Positions 12,542-25,335 are shown, counted from the stretch's first letter. The stretch: DNA of 64,000 nucleotides from Macrostomum hystrix (GCA_950097015.1 CATNEN010000030.1:326001-390000), one strand, 5' to 3'. Numbers and translations: made by a program. The notes: generated from the letters alone by a model not told the origin.

Positions 12542-13129
12542 GCGAATCTTTAGAAATTGTCAAACGATTTGAAATCTGACAAACAAGCTCATTCCCGGCT
12601 TACTGGCGAGTCTGTTCGGGTTCACTCCTATTTATTCGGGGCTGAACGAGGTACTGAGAGGCTGCAGGGCCAGGTGGAGGGGTGGTGAGTGGCCCAGGCT
12701 GCTAGCCAATGGCGCCTTAGAGCTCCGCATTTAGTCGCCCCTTCTGTCCCTGATTTAGTACAGTTTTAATCATCTGGAGAGGCCCAACCATCCAAATCCC
12801 AATGGCTCGTTGAGGAACAATATTTGTGCGCTGTCAACCTCCTCCACCTGTCAAGGTGTGCTCCAGATTGCAATTTAAGTTTGCTGACTGCAGCCAGGAA
12901 GTGAAGTTGATGGCATTCTTTCTCTGTCTCTACGTGATCTCGCCCCGACAAGCAGCCCTTACAATAGCCGAACTACTATTCTTAACTATTATGTTTGCGA
13001 GACAAAAGCTTCTTGTCAACCCCGGCTCGCTCCAATCAACAGCATGCGGATGTGCGCGCTTGCTTCTGTTCTATACCTGAGTTTAGCTCGGAATCGACCG
13101 ATTTAAACTGATGGGATACATACTCTGTT

Positions 13130-13490
13130 AATGGGATTGAGAATAGAGAGAGAGGGTTGCTGAGAATAGAGAGAGGGTTGTTGAGAATAGAGAGAGGGTT
13201 GTTGAGAATAGAGAGAGAAATTGAGAATAGAGAGAGGGTTGTTGAGAATAGAGAGAGAAATTGAGAATAGAGAGAGGTTGTTGAGAATAGAGAGAGAGGG
13301 ATTGAGAATAGAGAGAGAGGGATTGAGAATAGAGAGAGTGGGATTGAGAATAGAGAGAGAGGGATTGAGAATAGAGAGAGAGGGATTGAGAATAGAGAGA
13401 GAGGGATTGAGAAGAGAGAGAGAGGGTTGTTGAGAATAGAGAGAGAGGGATTGAGAAGAGAGAGAGAGGGTTGTTGAGAATAGTGAGACG
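13130..13490. repeat. GAGAATAGAGAGAGAGGGATT minisatellite
   Basis: About 17 tandem units of 18-23 bp, purine-only on the plus strand apart from T, with length variation in the GA run. Confidence 0.93.
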
Positions 13491-14127
13491 GTATGCGTTA
13501 TTGAGAACAGCACAGACTTATGAAAAACAGGAGTAAAATTCAGTTAGAGTAGATTCGCTTAGCAGGTGGATAAAAATAGATTTCTCTTCTAAAGAGAGGT
13601 GAAAAACAAAAGGATGTATTTAAGCGAAAAAATATTTTACTCGTTCAAATATCTACTTTAGGAAGCACAACTCACTGCTGCCTGCGTCAATAGATGCTTT
13701 TTTGATGCACCGACCATTGTTTTGCTCAGCTATTAGCATTGTCAATTTGCACTTCCGCTAGCTAGGGATTAGATTGGAGATTAGCTAGGTTCAGCTAATC
13801 TGATTGTAAGCCACTTTACAATGCTGTAAATTTGCTGCGAGCTACTTCAACGGAGGAAATTAATCCCTGCAGTTTCACCGAATGAATGTTTACAGCACTG
13901 AAATAGTTGGAAACTAGCTTTAGTCGACTCAGATTTGGCTCGAATTTCGGCTCAGCACTTGCTAACTTATTTCCCGGAATTTCATTAGTTTGAATGAGAT
14001 CTTCAACAATTCTAGCACTAAAGAGTTGGCTGACTTGAATATGTTTAGGAGTTTTCAAAAACCATTCGTTTACGTACCCGCTAAATACAACTTGCAAAGA
14101 AATACAACTTGCATTAAAAGACTCACA

Positions 14128-15117
14128 TTAAATGCACATTTCTTAAAGACTCTCATCCTTAATGGACATTTCTGATAGACTCTCATCCTTAATGGACATT
14201 TCTGATAGACTCTCATCCTTAATGGACAACTCCGATATACTCTCACACTTAATGGACATTTCTAATAGACTCTCACATTTCATGGACAGTTCAGATAGAC
14301 TCTCACACTTAATGGACATTTCTGATAGACTCTCACACTTAATGGACATTTCTAATAGACTCTCACACTTAATGGACATTTCTGATAGACTCTCATACTT
14401 AATGGACATTTCTGATAGACTCTCACACTTAATGGACAGTTCAGAGACTCTCACATTTAATGGACAGTTCAGATAGACTCTCACATTTCATGGACAGTTC
14501 AGATAGACTCTCACACTTAATGGACATTTCTGATAGACTCTCACATTTAATGGACAGTTCAGATAGACTCTCACACTTAATGGACATTTCTGATAGACTC
14601 TCATACTTAATGGACATTTCAGATAGACTCTCACATTTAATGGACAGTTCAGATAGACTCTCACACTTAATGGACAGTTCAGATAGACTCTCACACTTAA
14701 TGGACATTTCTGATAGACTCTCACACTTAATGGACATTTCTGATAGACTCTCACACTTAATGGACATTTCTGATAGACTCTCATCCTTAATGGACAACTC
14801 CGATATACTCTCACACTTAATGGACATTTCTGATAGACTTTCACACTTAATGGATATTTCTGATAGACTCTCATCCTTAATGGACATTTTTGATAGACTC
14901 TCATCCTTAATGGACAACTCCGATATACTCTCACACTTAATGGACATTTCAGATAGACTCTCACACTTAATGGACATTTCAGATAGACTCTCACATTTAA
15001 TGGACAGTTCAGATAGACTCTCACACTTAATGGACATTTCTGAGACTCTCACACTTAATGGACATTTTTGATAGACTCTCATCCTTAATGGACAACTCCG
15101 ATATACTCTCACACTTC
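14128..15117. repeat. 30-bp minisatellite (CTCACACTTAATGGACATTT)
   Basis: About 33 copies of a 30-bp unit. Variants (ACATTTCTGATAG, ACAGTTCAGATAG, ACAACTCCGATA) recur in blocks, pointing to segmental amplification of several units at once. It ends about 290 bp upstream of the start codon at 15407. Confidence 0.96.
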
Positions 15118-15406
15118 TCGAAACAACGGAAAACGAACAGTTCTTGACAATTTTCTGCTCGAAATCAACAGCAATATCATTTTGTCTAAATCGCTTTACG
15201 ATTCCGCGTGTCTATGATAATTAAATAGCAAGTTTTCAGCCTTGCATACGGTCATTTGGTTTTGACCATAGACATCATCCCTAAGCTGGCTGAAAACAAT
15301 TTATACAAAAGGCATCAGTTTCGTCACAGTCAGCTTGTTAATTGTTAGCTTAATCAGTGAATTAGGCTGCAGTGTAATCTCATCTCGGCTTGAAAAACCG
15401 TTAAAA

Positions 15407-17864
15407 ATGTCCGGTAGAAGCCTACCAGAGCACTGCTCAAAGTCCGGCCCGGCCTTCTGTGCCTGGCAGTTTCCCAATGTCTCCATGTCCGCTGCAACCG
15501 ACGCTAAGACCCACTCAGAGCGATGGAGCATGCATCCTGGATTCTTGGATCCATTTCATGTTGTGTACCAGTGCGTCAAGCGACTGAAGGCTGCCACATA
15601 CGTCAATGTGAAGTACGCCAGTAGGTTCCGCTCTACAGAGGCCAGGGACCAGGAGCCGGACAAATCTCAGCTGTGCCTTGGACTCGTGATCTACCTAGCC
15701 AAATTAGTACCGGACCAGCAGGTGAGTTACAAGACGCAATCACAGCGAACTACTTAATAAACTGTACAATAAATAGGCAGATAATTAGAACGAAATGGAT
15801 TAATGATGTTAGTCTCAAAAGACAAAATGTATCTAAGAATCTACCTGAAAACCTTGGCTGACAATCTACTAATACCAGAAATCTTGCAAAGGTTTCTAGT
15901 TGCAATGCTTCATAAAAACCTAATCTTATTAGATATTTTTAGCAGCTTGATTAGCAGTGTGTTTCTGAACAGGCTTCACGCATTCTACAGGGAGGAAAAT
16001 TTAATTTCCCTAATCAGATGTCCTTTAATGCGGATTAGACCAACCTGAGTCGTCGCAGCATTCACTAAATTTGTGTGATCAGTGCGAGACTGTGAGGTCG
16101 TTCTCGTTGCTGCTGGGAGTTGATTACAAAGATTACTAACCACCGGCTTTCAATTTTCGCCTCTGTTGTAACTTTTACTTTTTTTTAAGCTGAATACTCA
16201 AACAGTTCAGAAAATCATTGTTAGTGTTCTAGACATAAATGCTACTAATATATTAATTCACAGCTTATACATATTATTGTGTGAAAATACGACAAATATT
16301 ATGAGCATGGGTATAACAATGAGTATTTTTCTGTGGACACGGATGCATGATTCAATGCAGCAAGGAGGCCATTTTACATGCTAATTCCGCTGACCCATTA
16401 CACAGGTGTGCATGTCCCTCTTCTGCCCTGGCTTTTTCATCGTCAGGCAGATAATTTAATGTCATGTAATTGTACGACAAGCCCCAAAGCCTTCTCTCCG
16501 TGGCTGCGTCCCAAATCAATATGACCTTGCCACGGAATCGAGCTCAGGGATATCAGGTGCAATAATCAAATACGCCACTCACCCCATGATCGTAGTCTGT
16601 TCTCGAAAAATTAATTCTGCTTCGATTAGAGCTCCAGACTTCTGACCGAGAGGTCGGGAGTTCGAATCGCAGGCTGAAAGAAACTTTTTGTGCTGTGATA
16701 AAGAAACTTACCCAGCAGCCTGAGTTCACCCCACTATAAAAAGGTAGCAGCATTAGCTAGGTAAAATTGCAACTTTTAGTGCATCAGTGCATGAGGGGGA
16801 GAATCAGTGCATGAATAAGGTTGTACAAGACTTCCTGTCCGAGCTGAAGTCTGGAATCATAATCTACGTGGTTGATGGAAAGGAGGGCTACAAGCCGAAT
16901 CCGGTAATTTAAAAGAAAAATTTCTTTGCATTTTCTACTTCATCTGGGTTAGGTGCCATTCACATTCATCCGCCTACTTATATTGTTTGCCAATGTTTTG
17001 CAGGTTAACTACGACGTCAAGGAGCACATCAAGAATGGATCGTCCGAGAATGTGACGGCTGTGATTCAAAATTACCCCCGCCTAGAGCAGGTGTTGCTAT
17101 TCCTTCTAAAATACCTGAAGGAGCGCGGCCCGTTGATGAAGTTTAAATACAACTCCACCAGCCTGCTGAACGAGGTGACAGCCAATCCGCGCTACATGGT
17201 TTCGACCTTTCTCACCACCCTCAGCGAGTTCGAATTGGAATTTCACGCTGCTGTTGTGATTGGCGAGTATCTCAACTTTGTCCTGTACGTGGCCTACGCG
17301 CACGATCTGTTCTGGATGAAGGAGCTGCTTTCCGAAATCTGGGCGCCATTGTTAATCGACTTTGTGAACGTCGGCGACCGACTGGCCGACAATCTGACTG
17401 AGATGCAGAAGGCCAGCAAGCAGCGGCTCATGATGCAGCGCATGATTGATACCCTGCCTTGGGAGAAGCTGAAAAGCCAGGAGAACATGAAGGTCACGGT
17501 CAATCCGCAGGTTAATGATTCCTATTTGAAGCGCAGGGCGGCAGAGGCGGCCAGGCAGATGCAGCGCCTGACAGTTAAACCGGTGCACCAGCCGACGCTT
17601 CTATCTGTCGGCGGTGGCATTGTGAAACTGCTTGGCAACTTGGAAACCAAAGGACCGAAGATTATCGGTGACGATCCGGTAGCAATGGCCGCACGCGATG
17701 CCGAAGAGATTGAGAAGAAGAAGCGCGAAGGGGAGATGCAGAAGCGAAATGCGATGGAGGAAGATAATCGGGACTATTGCAGCGAGTACGGCTACAGCCA
17801 GGATTTTCGGGAGAAGCACGCGCCACACGGCATGTGCAAGCCTGGCTGTGACGCCAGCCTCTGA
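15407..17864 (+). CDS. Hypothetical protein, two exons, 391 aa
   Basis: Exon 1 is 15407-15721 (donor GTGAGT), exon 2 is 17004-17864 (acceptor TTTTGCAG, stop TGA). Both are phase 0, giving 105 + 286 residues and an uninterrupted frame with typical coding character. I do not recognise the family. No signal peptide is visible. The middle (about 105-240) is predicted from composition to be mostly helical and hydrophobic, with VVIGEYLNFVLYVAYAHDLF the most hydrophobic stretch; it is too broken for a confident membrane span. The C-terminal third is charged (EEIEKKKREGEMQKR) and ends in a short Cys-containing tail (CKPGCDASL). Its intron contains SINE debris and a nearly identical copy of an exon end of the GTPase gene downstream. 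Coding status rests on the clean splice join and open frame only. Confidence 0.65.
16380..16560 (-). mobile_element. Partial tRNA-derived SINE-A
   Basis: Minus-strand match to the SINE-A body seen in full at 45246-45605. It includes the GCACAAGTTGT-like middle, the CCGCGGCTGCGCCCC-like core and the B-box region GGAATCGAGCTC, and is diverged and truncated. The bases that follow (16600-16690) contain a separate tRNA-like B-box segment (GGGAGTTCGAATCGC). Confidence 0.6.
16786..16907 (+). pseudogene. Duplicated exon-end fragment of the downstream GTPase gene
   Basis: About 120 bp nearly identical to 20475-20595, the end of GTPase exon 1 together with its GTAATT splice donor. I see one mismatch in the roughly 100 bp from GAATCAGTGCATGAATAAGG onward (CTGTCC versus CTGTGC). 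It corresponds to GTPase residues of about 198-234. It lies within the intron of the hypothetical gene at 15407, on the same strand. Confidence 0.85.
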
Positions 17865-19780
17865 GGCTGAGGCAACGGAAAAAATTAAGGACGAAAAACT
17901 AGCAAGAACCATGTGTTGCATTAGATTAGTTTTTGCGCTGTCCTCTACTTCACCGATGATTGTTTAATTTTGACGGATCTGGTTTACCTACTGCAATTAC
18001 CTTGAAAGATGCACTAGAATCGGTTGAAGGATGGCGAGGATGAGGATGGCGCAAAATTAAGGTCCTAAAATGAAGTATTCAGTTAGACTTACTAGTTCTC
18101 ATGAAGGCTCATATTAGAGTTGGCCCGTTGGGACACCGACGTCATGACTGTCTGTCGCACAGCACACTATTCTGAGCCAAATGGCTTGATTATCCTTCTT
18201 TATGTTTTGCAACATCTTTCAGTTTAAATGAGTGAAACTGTGCGACATGTGGCTACCCCGTATATAATTTAATTTAGTATATTAGTAAATTAGTATATAA
18301 TTTCCCCCTCCCAATGTCAGTGCTTTTCGGTAGAGATAGTATTAAGGACTACCCCTCGGTTGCCGCTTTTTGGTAAAAGTGAAAAATCTGCTGCCATATT
18401 TTTCCACCCATTTTTTGGTGGACTAATGCTTCTTTTCAACTCTTAGCTCGCACGCATGTGTGAGCTGTCTCTACAAGCACAAACACATTTAGATACTTTA
18501 TTTATGTTTAGCTGTAGCTAGACGATGGTTACTTAGTATTAGCATTCATACTTCGGCAAAAAGTCACTTCGTTAATATACAATTTTAGCTCGCCAGTAGT
18601 TTAGCTTCGCAAGATAAATATTGCTCCTGGTTCTCTGTTTTTTCTTCAATGTCTTTTTATTCGAAAGATCCAGAAATCTTTCAGATTGTGCAAGACAAAC
18701 TACTCTAGTTCAATGTAGCTGTTTGCACAGGAGAGAAAATGAATTAACGGCAAACAGACGAGACAGAAGTTCATATATTTGTTTGCCGATCTAATCCAAG
18801 GCCTCTTAAAAGTTTAGTAACTGTATCTATTAGTCAGCTATTTTTATGCGATTAAAGAATACAAAGTGAAGTGGCCTAAGCAAGGGAATCAACGAAAGTC
18901 GGCTAAAACGGCCCTAATAAGGGATCGAACACATCAGAACCCAGAATAACAAAAAAATACGGACAGCACCTGACATTTGGTGATATTCAAATTAAGTTTG
19001 TATGATGTTGAAATTTGAATTGCAGTATGCTGAAACTGCAGTTTACAGATCCCTCTGACTTCGACCGGATTGGGATTTCAGTAAAAGGGAGATGAAATTA
19101 AGTGAATTCAGAGTTTCACTAAACTAATACTTTATAGATTTTAATAAGTTTGACGAAACTAAAGTGCAACTCCTTGTTTCTCACAGCTTTTTGAACGTAT
19201 ATACCCATCTCTATTTGCGCACCAAAAAGCACAGTACACGAATGATCACATGTATTAGGATACAGTAATTTATAATTTCAACATTTTGCTACTGATTAAT
19301 TTACTTTTGATTTACCCTGCTTAACAGCATGTTCAGAAAGTTGCATCCGGGAAAGCTTCTACGTTTAGCTTTACACAGCAATTATAGTTTCGATAAGTAT
19401 TTATGGTTGCCAAACACAATCTTATGTACTCGGTGCGCAGCAGTGTAATGCAAAACGAGAGTGAATTGTGCTCCGCGAATGTGGCATTGTGCACACACCC
19501 ATGCACTAGACACAACTTCTTTCTGCAACCGAATGCTGCACAAGCGCTGCTGGACTGGGAAGGGTGCCAAAAGAATGCTAGTAAAGAGAAGTCCTGCAGC
19601 CTATACCCCTTAAAGGCTGTACAGTTGAGTGTACATTCGGCCGCGCGCTTCTCTAGCCCGACATTATCTGTCCGGGGAAGGGGGCAGCCTGCACCCCCCA
19701 TTCGTGCCCTCAACACCTACACAGAACTTAAATTTGGTCCATTTAGACAGTTGACTGCCAGCCAGTTGTTGTCAGTCCGA
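17865..19780. other. Intergenic, no gene recognised
   Basis: About 1.9 kb of AT-rich unique sequence between the hypothetical gene and the GTPase promoter. The short open frames near 19400 on both strands overlap each other and have no recognisable content. Confidence 0.5.
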
Positions 19781-19787
19781 GGCTGCT

Positions 19788-19794
19788 TATAAAA
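19788..19794 (+). promoter_or_regulatory. TATA box of the GTPase gene
   Basis: TATAAAA 93 nt upstream of the start codon at 19887, implying transcription start near 19818. TCACTAAG about 12 nt downstream of the box is too close to be the initiator. Confidence 0.6.
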
Positions 19795-19886
19795 CTTCTT
19801 CACTAAGCACCAAACGAGACAGCGTATTTAGTTATTCGCATCCGCTTCAATCCTGCGCGGCTCTCACACGGCTGAGAAACCGAGCT

Positions 19887-22800
19887 ATGGAAGCCCTGGA
19901 TCGCAACGAGTACGCCAGACGATTCCGCGAGTCGCAGCAACTGATTGTGACCGCATCACAGAATCGCTATCGGTACCTGCAGCAGATGGCATCCTGCATC
20001 GAGGACTGCCAGGCGGCTGTAGAGCGGGCCAAACGGCAGCAGCCGCAGGCGCAGTTCTCACGTGACACCGGAGAGCTGGTCAACGCGCGCGAAAAGTTAG
20101 TCCAACAGTTGACACTATCGCTGATCGTGTTTGGCAGGAGTAACACGGGCAAGTCCACCCTGCTGAACCAGATACTGCGACAATGGCCCGACGAGGCCAA
20201 CAGCTTGACATTGTTTCCAACTGCCGGCCACAATTGTTCGGCAAGAGTGGCCGTTGTCAAATACGGTCCGCTGCAAGAGATCAGAGTGAAGAGCATGGGT
20301 CCGGGTCCCGTAATGGAGCTAGAGAAACGCACCTTCCAGTGCAGTGAGAGCATCCGCGACTTCATGGACCTCGAGACAGGCCGTCGGGAATCGGAAGAAG
20401 AACTGCGAAAACAGGTGGAGATACAGTTGCCGCATCCGCTGCTACGAGCCCACCTTCAGGTGGTGGACAGTCCAGGCATGGGGGAGAATCAGTGCATGAA
20501 TAAGGTTGTACAAGACTTCCTGTGCGAGCTGAAGTCTGGAATCATAATCTACGTGGTTGATGGAAAGGAGGGCTACAAGCCGAATCCGGTAATTTTCAAA
20601 AATGTTTTTTTGGATTTACTACTTCAGATTTTGCATAGTTCAACTTCTTTGGTTACCTTCAGGACAGTGAAAATATAAAATTCCTGATGGAGCAGCCTGT
20701 TGCCGTGCAGCGCCTGATCGTGGCCAACAGGGTCGATTTTGACTTCTTCACTTGGTTTAAAGACCTGCCAGAAGACGACGCGTTGTGGGATATCGACGAT
20801 GATCCGATAGAAGAGGTGCTGATAGGTCTCTCGGAGACTATGAATTTTGACTATACTCAGCACTGTGAGAGGCACACTGCCACGCGACTAAGTTCCGTAC
20901 GACAGCAGGTGGAACAGCGTCATGCGGACTATCTCACGGACGGACGAAATGCGGAGGAGCTAGTCATTGGGGTTTCTGCCAAGTCAGTGAAGGACTTTAT
21001 CGCAAACCAGCTGCAGCTGAGCCACGCACCCTACCTGGACTCATTCATGCAGCTGGAGAGTCGTATTGCGGCGCTGGTGTACGACAACGGTCGTCATCAC
21101 CTATTGGATGCGGCAAGGGTCGCGCAGCAGCAGCTGATGCAGACTAAGACCCTGTCTATGAACTTCTACTGCGACCAGTCCGAGCGGAGCAACGAGATGA
21201 TGCGACTGTTAGAGAAGAGCATTAAAAGCATACACGAGATTTACAAGCACATCTGTATATCTCTGAATAGCGTAGTAGAATGCAACTCACTCGACCTAAG
21301 TAACGAGGGCAGTGCAATCAATCGCCTCAAGATGCGCTTCGTTCGAGAGGACATCACACCTGAGCAGCAAATTATCGATACATCGTTGATGATGCGCGAG
21401 ACAGAAGCGAATTTCGTTGAATCGCTCGTCAGAGCTTCGAGTGGAACCCGCGAGGCTAAGCTCGCGATACGATTGCTGTGCGACTTCAAAGACATGATTG
21501 TGAGCCAGCTGCGCACCATACTAATGTGGAACTACAAGATGATTTTCATGGTGGAAGCCAACAAGCCGCTGAGCAAGCTTGACGCAGAGTGCAAAAGACT
21601 GCTTGATAGCCTGAAGTCGCAGTCGACACAGATTAGCGGTGGCAGCCCGTGCGAGGATGTGATCATGCTGGTGCGTTCGCAGATGTTCTCACCGGATCCA
21701 TCAGTGTTTGACAATGTTTGCACAGCAATTCTGGCCGAGTCCATGCGTCAAGCTTTGGGAGCGGCTGTTCGTCGGGACGAATTTCGTCGCATCACCGACT
21801 CGCTGACTCCGCAATCTAACCGCTTAGAGGAGGACCGAAATAAAGTGCTCACCTACTTTATGGACAACGTGAACTTGCTGGAACGGATATCTGATGTCAT
21901 CATCGAATACAAGAGTCAGCTAAAGGATCAAATGCTGTTCGTTGATAATCTGCTCAGCGCACTTTTGCACAATCTTCGCGAACAGGGAACGCGAACTCAA
22001 GATGAGCTGAAGGTTATGCGGTCGCACAATGAAAAAATGTCTGCCATGTCGTTTTACATCGATGCTCTTATCACAGAGGCGAATTGGACAGCAGATTACG
22101 AAATTAGTAAGATAGATTTTCTTTACTTTTGTGAGTAATTGGAAGATCATGACTTCCAATGTCTATACTGAACGAAATTAAACTCCAATTCAATTTAAGG
22201 TCTGCAAGAATTCCAGAACCAGTGCACCAGCCAAGCCCAAAAATGGTCTCATCGTCGACTGCAGCGCCGACTACAACCAAGATTTTCCGGCCCCTGCCAG
22301 CAGCACGGACATGTGTTACCTTCCGAACTGATTTTGCATTATCGACTGATCAGGATGCAGCAAGATGATGCCAGGCGATTGGCATCGGATCTGGCGCAAG
22401 TCAAGTAAGTCAAGTATATGTAAAATACAGCAATTTTTAATTAAAGAAGTATCCTCTAGATAATTTGCGTCACCTGGTCTGGTTGTTTTGATATTTGAAT
22501 CTGAGGATCTGATTGAGTGACAGACTAGAATATTGGGATCTGGTTGAGTTACAGACAAGAATCTGAGGATCTGGTTGAGTGGTTGAGTCACAGACAAGAA
22601 TCTGAGGATCTGGTTGAATGGTTAAGTCACAGACAAGAATCTGAGGATCTGGTTGAGTGGTTAAGTCACAGACAAGAATCTGAGGATCTGGTTGAGTGGT
22701 TGAGTCACAGACAAGAATCTGAGGATCTGGTTGAGTGGTTGAGTCACAGACAAGAATCTGAGGATCTGGTTGAGTGGTTAAGTCACAGACAAGAATCTGA

Positions 22801-24121
22801 GGATCTGGTTGAATGGTTAAGTCACAGACAAGAATCTGAGGATCTGGTTGAATGGTTAAGTCACAGACAAGAATCTGAGGATCTGGTTGAGTGGTTAAGT
22901 CACAGACAAGAATCTGAGGATCTGGTTGAGTGGTTGAGTCACAGACAAGAATCTGAGGATCTGGTTGAGTGGTTGAGTCACAGACAAGAATCTGAGGATC
23001 TGGTTGAGTGGTTGAGTCACAGACAAGAATCTGAGGATCTGGTTGAGTGGTTAAGTCACAGACAAGAATCTGAGGATCTGGTTGAATGGTTAAGTCACAG
23101 ACAAGAATCTGAGGATCTGGTTGAATGGTTAAGTCACAGACAAGAATCTGAGGATCTGGTTGAGTGGTTAAGTCACAGACAAGAATCTGAGGATCTGGTT
23201 GAGTGGTTGAGTCACAGACAACAATCTGAGGATCTGGTTGAGTGGTTGAGTCACAGACAAGAATCTGAGGATCTGGTTGAGTGGTTGAGTCACAGACAAC
23301 AATCTGAGGATCTGGTTGAGTGGTTAAGTCACAGACAAGAATCTGAGGATCTGGTTGAGTGGTTGAGTCACAGACAACAATCTGAGGATCTGGTTGAGTG
23401 GTTGAGTCACAGACAACAATCTGAGGATCTGGTTGAGTGACAGACGAGATTTTCCAACGCAATCTTCAGAAGTCGTATAGCCGGGCCCGTCCGCTTGAGC
23501 TGGCTAAGCCTAGCCGAAACTTATCAAGGCCACATGGAGGAGCCCGACGCTCGACTGCTCATCGGTTTTGATGGTAACTTCGCCAGTCTGGCTTCGCTGC
23601 CGCCAAAGAGACTCACAAAAATTGCCCGGCTGGCGCTGCTGCGCCGCCTCGTTGAATGCTGGGCAGGAGTGACTGGACTCACCTACAAACCTAGCGACTA
23701 TCGGCCCACCTGCATCCTGCTGCGGCGCCGACGGCAGGATGAGTCAACTCCTAACGAAGAGAGGGGCTTGGATATCGACGGTCTTGTACTCTGTGAGGCC
23801 TTTCCGGATCCTACTCAGCTGGTTACGGCTGACGGCGAATCCGCCAGTTCATTGGTCGCATGCGCGGTGGCGCTATTTTTCCAAGAAAGCCGCGACAATG
23901 ACGATGATGCGATGACGGACCCAGCGGAAGATCCATACGGCTGGGAGGCAAGGCACGGCAGGGAGCTTCAGTTGTCCCATGGGAATCGAACCCGCTACTT
24001 GGCAGGCCTAAGACGCCGCCTAGCAGAAGCCGGATGGCCTGAAGGCGCCACCGGCGTCCTCTCACAATTCTCTCGAGCCTGCCTCGAAGCCTCGGACTTT
24101 GAAAGTGGCAGGCTACGATAA
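19887..24121 (+). CDS. Mitofusin/Fzo-like dynamin-superfamily GTPase, 4 exons, 1000 aa
   Basis: Exons are 19887-20588, 20663-22106, 22200-22404 and 23470-24121. Lengths (702+1444+205+652 = 3003 nt) and phases fit exactly, with donors GTAATT, GTAAGA and GTAAGT. The N-terminal G domain has the P-loop GRSNTGKST (about 83-91), a switch I threonine near 112, DSPG (194-197) and a G4 motif ANRVD ending at 259. The order and the NRxD-type G4 resemble mitofusin/fuzzy onions and bacterial dynamin-like proteins, which remodel membranes by GTP-driven assembly. Residues of about 290-720 are long amphipathic helices, as expected of a stalk. Unlike mitofusin I see no paired transmembrane segment; the C-terminal 220 residues (exon 4) are Arg/Leu-rich and unrecognised. 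Intron 3 is one minisatellite. Family-level call good, cellular role unknown. Confidence 0.8.
22500..23440. repeat. 39-bp minisatellite filling intron 3 of the GTPase gene
   Basis: About 23 copies of a 39-bp unit (GACAAGAATCTGAGGATCTG in the middle). At 13 codons per unit it keeps long frames open on both strands, which are artefacts: the array starts about 95 nt after donor GTAAGT (22405) and ends about 25 nt before acceptor AG (23468-23469). Confidence 0.96.
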
Positions 24122-24227
24122 CCGATCGGCGGCTTCGCTGGAAAAGTCGATTCAAGACGCAAGGAACGCTCTGCTATCTGCCTCTGTCGCCTTGTCTGAA
24201 ATGAACTAGAGCTTCGGCCTGAAAGGT

Positions 24228-24275
24228 AAGCCGTGCAAGGAGGGCTACACACCGAATCCGGTAATTTTTCAAAAT
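24228..24275 (+). pseudogene. Third, short copy of the GTPase exon 1/donor junction
   Basis: GGAGGGCTACACACCGAATC then CGGTAATTTTTCAAAA matches the end of GTPase exon 1 and the start of its intron (20565-20605) with two or three differences. It sits in the 3' region of the GTPase gene, about 110 nt after the stop. Confidence 0.7.
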
Positions 24276-24353
24276 AGAATCATGAATAGAAATAGAATGG
24301 ACGCATTATCATCATGACTCCGTGATTGCCTAAGAGACAATATTCCGCAAAAA

Positions 24354-24368
24354 AATAAATCCAATAAA
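24354..24368 (+). promoter_or_regulatory. Poly(A) signals of the GTPase gene
   Basis: Two AATAAA hexamers (24354-24359 and 24363-24368) about 235 nt after the stop codon. Confidence 0.6.
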
Positions 24369-24369
24369 A

Positions 24370-25330
24370 ACCAACAAACCTTCTAAGCTCTATTTGATTG
24401 CCTCTCCGCTTTTTTTGTTCTAGCCATGAATATGAAAAATGTTACGAGTATTTCGCCTAATTTTTAAGCTCGAATGTTCGTATATTAATTTATTTTATTT
24501 TAGAGTGCCAGCTATACGCTTATAACTCGAGACACTATTTCACGAAAATAACTTTTCGATGTGCAAAAATTAACTTCTGATTAAAATATATACAAAGCAT
24601 TTCGTTCATAGAGATTAAATAGACTAGAGAAAATACTCGTCGATTATTTGGATTTCTTTTTGTTAATTATGCTTCCGCGCCTATTCCCAATATTTTTCGA
24701 CTAAATGGACAGCAAACTAAATATTCAAAACATTTCTCGACGTACATCACTCACAAATTACTGTGTGACGGCCTCTGTGGTTTTTCGCAGAGGTCGATCC
24801 GCGTTCTAAACCAGTTTTCGGGCCAACCTTATCCTTAAATTTATCATAAAAAATCATAAAAATACCTATTTCACATTATCGCGAAAATCATACTGCGCAT
24901 GCTTCTAGATTGCAATTAAGTTTTCATTGAACGCAGTGGCAAGTTTCGCTCTTCTTAACAATGGACTTTAGCTGAACCCCTTCTGTGATTGGCTGTGCTC
25001 TGCTGTGCTCGGCGTCGTAAAATACTTTTCGCGACCCCTAATCCGAGTTTAATTGGCTGAACCCACTAACCAGCTTGTCAGCCCTATAGTGCAGAGGTCA
25101 AGATAGGACTGATTCAATCGTTGACGCTGCGCTGTCGGCGTTCACAGTAAATTAAGTCGCCGCTGTTCGGACAGCAAATGATGTTGCATTAGCGACTGTC
25201 TAGTCAACGATGAGGGTGACTCTGCAGTTCTAGAGATTTATTGTCACTTATTTTCTGTATTAGTCTATGGCACAGCAATACAAAAGTCCAGCCACTATTG
25301 TCAGACTTCATTTCCCTTTCCATAAATACT
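24370..25330. other. Intergenic, AT-rich, no gene recognised
   Basis: Unique AT-rich sequence with no open frame of note and no repeat family recognised. Confidence 0.5.
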
Positions 25331-25335
25331 CGCAT

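Larger units (their letters stand above)
12600..15406. other. Intergenic region between divergent genes
   Basis: It separates the minus-strand synaptotagmin-like gene from the plus-strand gene at 15407. It holds the two minisatellites listed separately. A TATA-like AATAAATAG on the minus strand near 12630 could serve the former gene and TTATACAAA near 15300 the latter. No other gene recognised. Confidence 0.5.

Noticed and set aside
19333-19792. Overlapping 127-129 codon frames upstream of the GTPase gene
   Set aside because: They overlap each other on opposite strands and the TATA box region, with no recognisable content.
22470-23462. 298-codon (+) and 330-codon (-) repeat proteins
   Set aside because: The 39-bp unit is 13 codons so frames stay open on both strands; splice phases show it is intron 3 of the GTPase gene.
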